Origin: Methanimicrococcus sp034006575
GTDB lineage: Archaea > Halobacteriota > Methanosarcinia > Methanosarcinales > Methanosarcinaceae
DNA: 15,500 nucleotides
Assembly: GCA_034006575.1 (NCBI GenBank)
Contig: JAVESN010000039.1
Location: 1-15,500, forward strand
Direction: 5' to 3'
Made by a program: the position numbers and the translations under genes
Notes under the pieces: model-generated
What the model saw: the letters and a program-made list of their open reading frames with translations, nothing else
What the model was told of the DNA's origin: nothing
Databases searched by the model: none
Shown: positions 7,402 to 13,716 of the stretch, one piece after another
Numbering within the stretch: the stretch's first letter is position 1
Layout of the letters: each line of letters begins with the position of its first letter

Positions 7402-8788
7402 ATTCTTTCTTAAAGTTGATTTCGCCTTTTTCGATTAAAGCGCCCAAATCCTCCAAACTGAGGCGGCCTTTTTGCTTTAATTTTTCTTTGGCGCCGGCAT
7501 GGATTTTATCGACGCGCTTTTCATCTCTTTCATTTTGGAAATCTTTCATTCGCTCTAAGTAAATGTCCAATTCCTTTCTTGTAATCGCGATATTTTTCTT
7601 CAGCGGATCTATTTTTGAAGTCACCGGTTTGATTAACGCGTATCTTTCGGTCAAACGCCTGTGGTAGCCGTCCGCTTCTTTTCTGAGTTCGTCGACTTTT
7701 CTGAAAACTTCAATCATTTCAACATGATGCTTTTGAGATTCTTCGGAAAGTTTTTTGATTTCCGCGGAAATCTCATCGCTTTTGGCGTACATTCCTTTGT
7801 TTTCATTGTAAATTTCTTGAATTTTGCCGTGAAGCGCATTGGCTTCTTTGGTCGCTTTGACACGTTCCGTCAAACCCGTCAAACGCTCAAAAAGATTCTT
7901 TTCATGATCCAAATTGATATCGTCTTCCAAGAATTTTCTCAAATTCTCGGTATAGTTTTTCATCAAAATATCATAAGTGCCTTTTGAAATCTTGTTGTAT
8001 TCGTCTCTTTGCGTTTTAAGCCGATTGATTTCTTCGGTCTTGGATTTGTTCTTTTCCATTTCCGCGCTGCGCTGTGCTTTTAACTCGGCGATTTTTTTAT
8101 TCACCTCATCTCTTTTATTGCGGCTTTCTTGCGCCGTTTTTGAGATTTCCCGGACTTGAGCGTTTAATTCGTCCCTTTTGGTTTTTAATTCATCCCCGTC
8201 AACACGATGGTTTTTCAACTCTCGAAAAACCGCCTTTAACGCCTTTTCATCCCGCTCCAACACATTTCTGAGTTGATTGGATTTGCTTTTGACATCATTT
8301 TCCGTCATGACCGCAACTTCGGCCGTTAAAGCGCTTAATCTCTTCTCAACCGATTCCTTATCGGTCTCTAAAATTTGGGCTTCCGCCTTTTCTTCCGCCG
8401 CAATTTCATCCACTTCCGCGGCCGGTGCTTTTTCAGCTTCCGTGACGGATGGTTTTTCCGTTTCCGCCGTTTGCACACTTCCGTTTTCCGCTGCTTGCGC
8501 GTTTTCATTTTCTGTTTCCGCTGTTTGTGCGTTTTCGTTTTCCGTTGCTTGTGCGTTTTCCGTCTCCGCTGTTTGTGCGTTTTCGTTTTCTGCTGTTTGT
8601 GCGTTTTCCGTTTCCGCTGTTTGTGCGTTTTCCGTTTCCGCTGTTTGCGCGTTTTCCGTCTCCGCTGTTTGTGCGTTTTCGTTTTCTGCTGTTTGTGCGT
8701 TTTCCGTTTCCGCTGTTTGTGCGTTTTCCGTTTCCGCTGTTTGCGCGTTTTCCATATCCTTTGTTTGAATCATATTTTCTTCAGTCAT
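7400..8788 (-). CDS. Coiled-coil protein with N-terminal octapeptide repeats
   Basis: A 462-residue cytoplasmic protein. Residues 13-110 are about twelve copies of an acidic octapeptide, ENAQTAET or ENAQTAEN, with a two-residue EN insertion and degenerate copies at the C-side. Residues 111-140 are an Ala/Glu-rich linker. From about 140 to 440 there is a long, highly charged coiled coil with a possible break around NYTENLRKFLEDD. The C-terminus, KEKLKQKGRLSLEDLGALIEKGEI, is shared by a family of conserved archaeal coiled-coil proteins of unknown function that I recognise in outline (perhaps DUF7121). ATG at 8788 lies 10 nt after the upstream stop, and the GAGGGATGA site overlaps that stop, so the genes are translationally close. 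The function is unknown. The repeat region is probably disordered and lineage-specific. Confidence 0.85.
   Translation of the reverse strand: MTEENMIQTKDMENAQTAETENAQTAETENAQTAENENAQTAETENAQTAETENAQTAETENAQTAENENAQTAETENAQATENENAQTAETENENAQAAENGSVQTAETEKPSVTEAEKAPAAEVDEIAAEEKAEAQILETDKESVEKRLSALTAEVAVMTENDVKSKSNQLRNVLERDEKALKAVFRELKNHRVDGDELKTKRDELNAQVREISKTAQESRNKRDEVNKKIAELKAQRSAEMEKNKSKTEEINRLKTQRDEYNKISKGTYDILMKNYTENLRKFLEDDINLDHEKNLFERLTGLTERVKATKEANALHGKIQEIYNENKGMYAKSDEISAEIKKLSEESQKHHVEMIEVFRKVDELRKEADGYHRRLTERYALIKPVTSKIDPLKKNIAITRKELDIYLERMKDFQNERDEKRVDKIHAGAKEKLKQKGRLSLEDLGALIEKGEINFKKE
8459..8752 (-). repeat. Coding 24-nt repeats with a 96-bp higher-order unit
   Basis: Twelve 24-nt units encode the octapeptide array. 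Four-unit blocks at 8553-8648 and 8649-8744 are identical over all 96 bp, including silent differences between units, which shows a recent duplication of a four-unit block. Units towards 8459 (the C-terminal side of the array) are more diverged. Confidence 0.92.
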
Positions 8789-8798
8789 TTGTCATCCC

Positions 8799-9386
8799 TC
8801 ACTTCATTTCTTTCCAGTATTCCAAGGATTCCTTATGGCTGTCGATTCTTTTGCCGAGCCAGTCGACTCTTTTGTTTTCCGTGATTTCGCCTTGTTTTTG
8901 TTTCAAGATTTCCTTGTCGGCGTTTAAGGTTTCATTCAACGCGTATTCTTCCGCGTAGGATTGATAAGCGGCTTCGACTTTGGATAAAAGAGTTGATTTA
9001 TCGCCGCTTTCCGCATTGGCGATATCGGTGCATAACGTTTCGTAAATCGCTTTTCTATCCTCTATCGTATCCGATATTTTAGAAGATGTTAAAGCCGTAA
9101 TGCCCGCAGAAATCTTTTCAGCATCTGTCGGTTTCAAATCCATTTTTTTGAGCTCTTCTTCGGCTTCATGACCGTAGTGATGTTTCTTCTCATCCGAAAC
9201 GCTTGCCTTTTCTTCATTTTCTTCAATGCGTTTTTCTAAACCTTTAATCTCGTTATCCAATGCGGTTGATGTATTTGTTATGGCATCGTATTCCGCCTGA
9301 TATTCAACAATTAAGCGTTCATGTTTCTCAATGACGGCAGAAATAAGTTCGTTTCGTTCTAAAATTCTGATTTCTTCAGCTTGCAC
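8799..9386 (-). CDS. Coiled-coil protein, first gene of the pair
   Basis: A 195-residue, highly charged helical protein without membrane segments. Heptad-like stretches cover residues about 10-75 and again near the C-terminus, separated by a less charged segment around AGITALTSSKISDT. I do not recognise a named family. GTG at 9386 is chosen because GGTGAT (9390-9395) stands 3 nt upstream, matching the spacing at leuS and mcm. The open frame continues to a TTG at 9464, but those 26 extra codons come from T- and A-rich DNA with no ribosome-binding site. It is followed after 10 nt by the octapeptide coiled-coil gene, so the two products may form a complex (inference). Confidence 0.75.
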   Translation of the reverse strand: MQAEEIRILERNELISAVIEKHERLIVEYQAEYDAITNTSTALDNEIKGLEKRIEENEEKASVSDEKKHHYGHEAEEELKKMDLKPTDAEKISAGITALTSSKISDTIEDRKAIYETLCTDIANAESGDKSTLLSKVEAAYQSYAEEYALNETLNADKEILKQKQGEITENKRVDWLGKRIDSHKESLEYWKEMK

Positions 9387-9389
9387 GTA

Positions 9390-9395
9390 ATCACC
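9390..9395 (-). promoter_or_regulatory. Shine-Dalgarno site deciding a GTG start
   Basis: GGTGAT on the reverse strand, then TAC, then GTG at 9386. This is the only strong site near the beginning of the frame and argues against the TTG at 9464. Confidence 0.65.
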
Positions 9396-9454
9396 CGGTG
9401 AGGCAATACTTCTTGAAAAAAAGGGGTTAAATAAAAAACGCGCTTTTTTTCTTT

Positions 9455-9464
9455 TTGTATACAA
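9455..9464 (-). promoter_or_regulatory. Possible TATA box or operator of the coiled-coil operon
   Basis: The palindrome TTGTATACAA follows a run of A on the reverse strand. It is not a perfect match to the archaeal TATA consensus, so the call is tentative. Confidence 0.3.
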
Positions 9465-9622
9465 TTTTTAATAATTTCGTAAGATTTGTTGTAAAAAATA
9501 ATATGTTAAAAATGATATGGACAACATTTGCGTTTTTAATTTGCTCACAAATTGAAAAAACGAAAGCCTTCACTTTTTTTGACTTAGATTCCATTTGAAT
9601 TATTTAAACCCTTTGACTCTTT

Positions 9623-9913
9623 TTATAATGTAAAATAAAGGGCATGCGGAATATCCCCGAAAAGAATCAGCGCGTTTTCATCGACAATCCCGCATTCTAT
9701 TGCGCATCGAACCGTTTTTTTCCCGATCAAATTGGCCGTTGTCGCCGACATTAAAATGTCTGATAATTCTTCTGTCGTTCCTTCTTCTCCTTTGTAAAAA
9801 GAGCCGTTGACGGTAATTTCGCAATTCTCATTTTTTAAAGTTTGCCCGATTAATTCTTTATCGCAGGCGGCAACCATAAAATGTTTTTCGGTTTTATATG
9901 TTTTAATATACAT
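9623..9913 (-). CDS. DUF424 family protein
   Basis: A 96-residue archaeal protein of unknown function, full length for the family. Recognisable features are the N-terminal MYIKTYKTEKHFMVAACDKELIG, the SFYKGEEGT turn, the DILMSATTANLIG helix, and the C-terminal glycine-aspartate-isoleucine-PHA block. It is small, soluble and without cysteine zinc motifs. It begins 18 nt after the mcm stop on the same strand, so it is probably cotranscribed with mcm. A weak GGA lies upstream; expression may depend on coupling to mcm translation. A link to replication or translation is suggested only by the neighbour. Confidence 0.88.
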   Translation of the reverse strand: MYIKTYKTEKHFMVAACDKELIGQTLKNENCEITVNGSFYKGEEGTTEELSDILMSATTANLIGKKTVRCAIECGIVDENALILFGDIPHALYFTL

Positions 9914-9931
9914 GTTCTTATGTCCATTTTT

Positions 9932-12031
9932 TTAACGAATCCATTTCAAATGATCCTTGTCGGGCTCAAAAAGATCGCCCTTCTGCTTCATTTTTGAAAT
10001 ATAAACATCCAATTCTTCGGCAACGATTCCCGATTTTTCGGCTTCGGCGTAAACTTCTTTGCGCGAGGCTTTTTTTCCTTCGCTTCGGTCGGCAATCATT
10101 TTGATAATGTCGCGAACGATTTCAATTTTATCGCGCTGGGTTTTGCTGATTCCGGAAGCGATGATATCGGCGTCCAACATTCCGGTGGCCGGGTCAATGC
10201 CGACATTTTTCAAACATTCCATTGTGATATCGGTTGTTCGAATGGCGTCATCAATCGTCACGCGATTGCTTAAACGGACGCGAGCGCTGGCTTCGGCCAA
10301 TCGAACCAACGCTTCTAACTGGCGCGCCGTTACGGGAACGGGCGTATTTTTTCCCTCCCCCTGTTTTCGGAGGCTGGTATAAAAATCAACCAAATGCATT
10401 CGAGCGTCCTCATCCATAATCGGATAGACGTTTCTTCGGGAATACGCGACATATTTTCGAAGCAAATCGGGCTCAATATCGGGAACAATGTTAATCAATT
10501 GCTCGTTAATGTATTCTTGAGAAATGTCGGAAGAAGAAATATTGCTTTTATGTTGAATCAACTCCCCGGCATAATGGGTTTGAAGCAAGTGATTCGCGAT
10601 TTGATTGTCCATTTTGCTTTCGGGAATATCCAACAATATGAAAATCAAGTCAAAACGAGATAAAAGCGCCGGAGGCATATCGATTTGATCCGCCAAGCTT
10701 TCATATCGGTTAAACCGTCCGTAAACCGGATTGGCCGCGCCCAATAAAGCGCATCGGGATTTTAACGTCGCGATAATGCCGGCTTTGGCGATGCTGATGG
10801 TTTGCTGCTCCATCGCTTCGTGAAGCGCGCTTTTATCTTCGTCGCGCATTTTATCCATCTCGTCGACTGCGGCAATACCCATATCGGCCATGACAAGCGC
10901 TCCGCCTTCAATCGTCCATCGCCCGTCCCCGAGATCGTCGCGAACGGCCGCCGCCGTCAAACCGCTGGCCGACGCGCTTTTACCGGACGCGAAAACACCG
11001 CGCGGAGAGAGTTTGACGATGTATCGAAGGAGCTGACTTTTTGCGACACCCGGATCTCCGACGAGAATAATATGAATGTCCCCCCTCGTTCGCGTCCCGT
11101 CGGGAAACGTTTTGACGACGCCCGAGAAGAGCTGATACATCAACGCGCGTTTAACATGCTCATTTCCGTAAATGGTCGGCGCGATGGAATCGACAATTTT
11201 TTCATAGATCTTCGGGTCGCGGGAAAGCTCTAAAATTTGCTGCTCCTCTTCGGCCGAAATGTCCAATTCATCATATTCCTGGTCCAAGCGCTCAATGGAG
11301 TTGGCTTCTAAAACCAAATCGTAAAACGTGGATTTTCCTTCGCGAAGCATGCGCGGAACGGATCGTAAAATGCCGTTGATGATGACGCGGTCGCCCGGAG
11401 AAACCAATCCCGTCAAGTCGTCGCTGAAATTGATTTCAATGCTTTGCGGGTTTGAACCGCCTTTGAGGCTTTCGGGGGATTCTTGGATTTGCCCTTTTTG
11501 AGAATCGATAAATTCGGATTGCTCAATCACAAGCTTAAACGGGCCGCGTTTTCCGCAATTTTCATTTTCGCATCCGGAGTACGGCTCATCCAATTTGCTT
11601 CCCGGCTGCTCGACATAAGTCACCGTGTCGCAGCGCATGCATTTGAAAGCCGCTTTGGTGATGCGCGGCCGAACCTCCGTTGCGCGTCGAATCATGCCTT
11701 CAACGGCAATGAATTTGGAGAGGTGTTTGCTTCTTAAATCGCGAATCGGGATGCGATTCGGAATATTAATCACGCGGACATGCGCGTTGTCCAATTTTTT
11801 CAACAGCGGCAAATCCGTATCTTTTAAAGCGAATTCCAGTGACAAAATGACGGACTCGGGATCCTCGATTAAATCGCGCGCGATCTCGCGGTCAAAAATT
11901 TCCAAACGGTCGTAATTGACAACCAAGCTGCGCTTATCGGGATAACTGTTCGCCAGCTCCAGCACATCGTCTTGATAATACCGCTTTAAGAAATCTTTTA
12001 ATTTTTTATTCCACTTCTCGTCAACGACCAT
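9932..12031 (-). CDS. mcm: Replicative DNA helicase MCM
   Basis: A homohexameric 3'-5' helicase that unwinds DNA at the archaeal replication fork; 699 residues from the chosen start. The N-terminal domain carries a C4 zinc ribbon (Cys131, Cys134, Cys154, Cys159). The AAA+ domain has Walker A GDPGVAKS (Lys331), Walker B AAVDEMD (Asp390, Glu391), sensor 1 in GAANP, and the arginine finger in LLSRFD (Arg459). A winged-helix tail ends in HLKWIR. ATG at 12031 is preferred to ATG at 12067: GGTGA stands 4 nt before 12031, while 12067 has no site and would be almost leaderless from the TATA box. No intein or catalytic change is seen. It heads a probable mcm-DUF424 operon. Confidence 0.97.
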   Translation of the reverse strand: MVVDEKWNKKLKDFLKRYYQDDVLELANSYPDKRSLVVNYDRLEIFDREIARDLIEDPESVILSLEFALKDTDLPLLKKLDNAHVRVINIPNRIPIRDLRSKHLSKFIAVEGMIRRATEVRPRITKAAFKCMRCDTVTYVEQPGSKLDEPYSGCENENCGKRGPFKLVIEQSEFIDSQKGQIQESPESLKGGSNPQSIEINFSDDLTGLVSPGDRVIINGILRSVPRMLREGKSTFYDLVLEANSIERLDQEYDELDISAEEEQQILELSRDPKIYEKIVDSIAPTIYGNEHVKRALMYQLFSGVVKTFPDGTRTRGDIHIILVGDPGVAKSQLLRYIVKLSPRGVFASGKSASASGLTAAAVRDDLGDGRWTIEGGALVMADMGIAAVDEMDKMRDEDKSALHEAMEQQTISIAKAGIIATLKSRCALLGAANPVYGRFNRYESLADQIDMPPALLSRFDLIFILLDIPESKMDNQIANHLLQTHYAGELIQHKSNISSSDISQEYINEQLINIVPDIEPDLLRKYVAYSRRNVYPIMDEDARMHLVDFYTSLRKQGEGKNTPVPVTARQLEALVRLAEASARVRLSNRVTIDDAIRTTDITMECLKNVGIDPATGMLDADIIASGISKTQRDKIEIVRDIIKMIADRSEGKKASRKEVYAEAEKSGIVAEELDVYISKMKQKGDLFEPDKDHLKWIR

Positions 12032-12035
12032 TTTG

Positions 12036-12040
12036 TCACC
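12036..12040 (-). promoter_or_regulatory. Shine-Dalgarno site of mcm
   Basis: GGTGA, spacer CAAA, then ATG at 12031 on the reverse strand. It supports removing the first 12 codons of the longest frame. Confidence 0.65.
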
Positions 12041-12093
12041 GAAATCAAATTTTAGTTTTGGAAACATCTAAATGTTTCAATTCTATGATAAAG

Positions 12094-12103
12094 TTATTTA
12101 AAA
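12094..12103 (-). promoter_or_regulatory. Possible TATA box of mcm
   Basis: TTTTAAATAA on the reverse strand would start transcription near 12072, giving a leader of about 40 nt to ATG 12031. Confidence 0.45.
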
Positions 12104-12337
12104 AAAATGAATTTTTAATTTTCGGATTTTATTTTATCTTTTTTTTATTTTTTATTTTTTTATTTTTTTATTTTTTATTTTTTTATTTCATTTTTTACAT
12201 TTTCATTTCTTTATAATTTTTTCAAATTCGTTGTTTTTAAAACGCGGCTCGCGCGCAAAGCCGGATTTTTTAAAAAGTTGAAAAAACGGGGTTTGTTTTT
12301 ATTATTTTTTATAACGGTTAAAAACTTTTGACTTAAG
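12104..12337. other. T-rich low-complexity spacer
   Basis: Between the divergent mcm and tRNA-Ser genes lies a run of TTTTTATTTTTT type (about 12130-12200), then a G+C-rich hairpin CGGCT-9 nt-AGCCG (12245-12263). No gene is seen. Confidence 0.55.
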
Positions 12338-12347
12338 TATTTATATG
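12338..12347 (+). promoter_or_regulatory. Possible TATA box of tRNA-Ser
   Basis: TATTTATATG would start transcription near 12370, about 45 nt before the mature tRNA, so a 5' leader would have to be removed by RNase P. Confidence 0.4.
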
Positions 12348-12414
12348 AAAAACGGCATTTACACAAAACATTCGAGTGACGTGTTTGTCAAACACATTTC
12401 ATTCGTTCATTCAT

Positions 12415-12497
12415 GCCCGATTAGTCTAGTGGTAAGGCGACGGTCTCGAAAACCGTTTCTTCTCGGAAGAGCGCAAGTTCAAATCCTGCATCGGGCG
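12415..12497 (+). tRNA. tRNA-Ser (anticodon CGA)
   Basis: The acceptor stem GCCCGAT/ATCGGGC is perfect, with discriminator G as in serine tRNAs. The D arm is GTCT-AGTGGTA-AGGC. The anticodon arm is ACGGT-CTCGAAA-ACCGT with CGA at positions 34-36 (12447-12449), reading UCG codons. A long variable arm, TCTTC-TCG-GAAGA, confirms a class II serine tRNA. The T arm is GCAAG-TTCAAAT-CCTGC, which leaves one A.C mismatch in the stem (12476 with 12486). No CCA is encoded and there is no intron. Confidence 0.95.
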
Positions 12498-12568
12498 CTC
12501 ATTTTATTTTTACCTTTTGTTCTTTTTTATTCTTTGTATTTTTTATCGTTTTTAAATCTTTTTTATTC
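12498..12568. terminator. T-rich tract after tRNA-Ser
   Basis: Several runs of T (4-6 nt) follow the tRNA within 10-40 nt and probably end its transcript in the archaeal poly-U manner. Confidence 0.45.
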
Positions 12569-12872
12569 TTTTTAAATCCCAAATTCCGTTCCTTCATTTT
12601 TGATTTTGAGCAATCGAAGCGCACAAAAAATCGATTACGGACGGACCCTCGAAAATCTCATCCAAAATTCAGCTCGCCTTTTATTTCAAAGTTTAAACTT
12701 AACCCGCGTTTTCGCTGTTTGGGCACCGTTTGTTTTTTATCTGCCGCTTTCCGGTTTGTTTTTTCCCGTTTACCCTTCGGCTCTTTTTCGTTTTTTTTGA
12801 AAAATCGGAATTTGCGGATTGCCTTTTTTTAAAAAACGTTTGTTATTTTTGATTTATTTTTTTGGGTCGAAT

Positions 12873-12916
12873 CCGTTCGCTTTGTCACCGCCTTCGGCGG
12901 CGCCCGCAGCGAACGG
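12873..12916. repeat. Nested hairpin in copy A
   Basis: The outer stem is CCGTTCGCT (12873-12881) with AGCGAACGG (12908-12916), 9 bp. Inside it is CCGCC-TTC-GGCGG (12888-12900). This is the most stable structure in the spacer. Confidence 0.8.
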
Positions 12917-12977
12917 TCGTTTTTGGAGTTTGATTAAAAGTTTGAAAAACGGTTGCAGAATTTTAAATATTAAATCA

Positions 12978-13011
12978 ACGATAAGATATTTTAGTCGCTT
13001 TCTGTTATCGT
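12978..13011. repeat. ACGATAA/TTATCGT inverted repeat in copy A
   Basis: Arms at 12978-12984 and 13005-13011 with a 20-nt loop. The arms are unchanged in copy B although the loop differs at several places. Confidence 0.6.
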
Positions 13012-13413
13012 GTTTAAGTTTGGTCGGGCATTTTTATTGTTTATTTTTTAACATTCTTCATTTTTTGTTTTCATTCATCATTTCTATTTTTTGGCTGTTT
13101 TAATCCTTTTCAAAATCCCATATTCCGCCCCCGCTAATTTTGATTTTGAGCAAGCGAAGCGCGCGAAAAATCGAAATTTGCGGATTGACCCCAAAAATCT
13201 CATTCAAAATCCACTTAATCCTTTTATTTCAAAGTTTAAACTTAATCTATGTTTTCGCTGTTTGGCGGCGTTTGTTTTTTATCCGGTTTTCCGGTTTGTT
13301 TTTTTTTCGTTTACCCTTCGGTTCTTTTTCATTTTTTTGAAAAATCGGAATTTGCGATTTAACCCTTTTTTAAAAAATAGTTGTTATTTTCGATTTATTT
13401 TTTTGGGTCGAAT

Positions 13414-13457
13414 CCGTTCGCTTTGTCACCGCCTTCGGCGGCGCCCGTAGCGAACGG
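13414..13457. repeat. Nested hairpin in copy B
   Basis: It is identical in both stems to the hairpin of copy A. The only difference in the 44 bases is one C-to-T change in an unpaired segment (GCCCGC to GCCCGT). Confidence 0.8.
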
Positions 13458-13515
13458 TCGTTCTTGAGGTTTGATTAAATGTTTGAAAGACGGTTGTTGA
13501 TTTTTTATTAAATCA

Positions 13516-13549
13516 ACGATAAGATATCCCTCTCGCTTTCTGTTATCGT
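13516..13549. repeat. ACGATAA/TTATCGT inverted repeat in copy B
   Basis: Arms at 13516-13522 and 13543-13549, the same as in copy A, with a different loop. Confidence 0.6.
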
Positions 13550-13681
13550 GTTTAAGTTTGGTCGGGCATTTTTATTGTTTATTTTTGTTTTTACCTTTTT
13601 ATTTTGTTTCATTTTTCATTTTACATTTTTCATTTGTTTGTTTTTGTTTTTATTTTTTCATCTTTTTTATTTTTAAGAACT

Positions 13682-13689
13682 TTTATATA
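13682..13689 (+). promoter_or_regulatory. TATA box of the HTH regulator
   Basis: TTTATATA, a consensus archaeal TATA box, is centred about 32 nt before the ATG at 13717. Transcription would start at about 13710-13713, so the mRNA would have almost no leader. Confidence 0.65.
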
Positions 13690-13716
13690 GCCCGATATTC
13701 TAATTTTATTTCAGAA

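Larger units (their letters stand above)
9387..9622. other. Spacer with the promoter region of the coiled-coil operon
   Basis: AT-rich DNA between the DUF424 stop and the coiled-coil genes. A perfect 10-bp palindrome TTGTATACAA (9455-9464) lies where a TATA box or operator for a leader of about 45 nt would be expected. CCCTTT and AAAGGG (9609-9642) flank the DUF424 stop as a loose inverted repeat. No gene is seen. Confidence 0.5.
12569..13049. repeat. 480-bp noncoding block, copy A
   Basis: It is a direct repeat of 13107-13586. In order it contains a copy of the dispersed hairpin module, a CGCTGTTT module (12705-12724), a second AATCGGAATTTGCGGATT tail, a nested G+C hairpin (12873-12916) and an inverted repeat ACGATAA/TTATCGT (12978-13011). 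It has several stops in all frames and no ribosome-binding site, so coding is unlikely. Confidence 0.85.
13107..13586. repeat. 480-bp noncoding block, copy B
   Basis: It has the same order of modules as copy A, 58 bp downstream of it, with scattered substitutions and small indels. The 3' end lies about 95 bp before the TATA box of the HTH regulator, so it could hold upstream regulatory sites, but this is not shown. Confidence 0.85.

Noticed and set aside
8277..8958. Long open frames antisense to the octapeptide array
   Set aside because: They are shadows of the 24-nt repeat in other frames. The reverse-strand gene has a start, a ribosome-binding site and conserved C-terminal features.
9932..12031. 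Intein in mcm
   Set aside because: The Walker A, Walker B and arginine-finger regions are continuous and the protein is of normal length.
12104..12414. Replication origin near mcm
   Set aside because: No orc1/cdc6 gene and no recognisable origin-recognition-box repeats are present; AT-richness alone is not evidence.
13558..13716. Hydrophobic 53-residue N-terminal extension of the HTH regulator, looking like a membrane anchor
   Set aside because: Poly-T spacer DNA always encodes Phe/Leu-rich residues. The extension starts within the repeat block and upstream of the TATA box, and homologues start at MSR.
12415..13716. Integrated element at tRNA-Ser
   Set aside because: No duplicated 3' tRNA end, integrase or other mobile gene is seen in the following 1.2 kb, only noncoding repeats.
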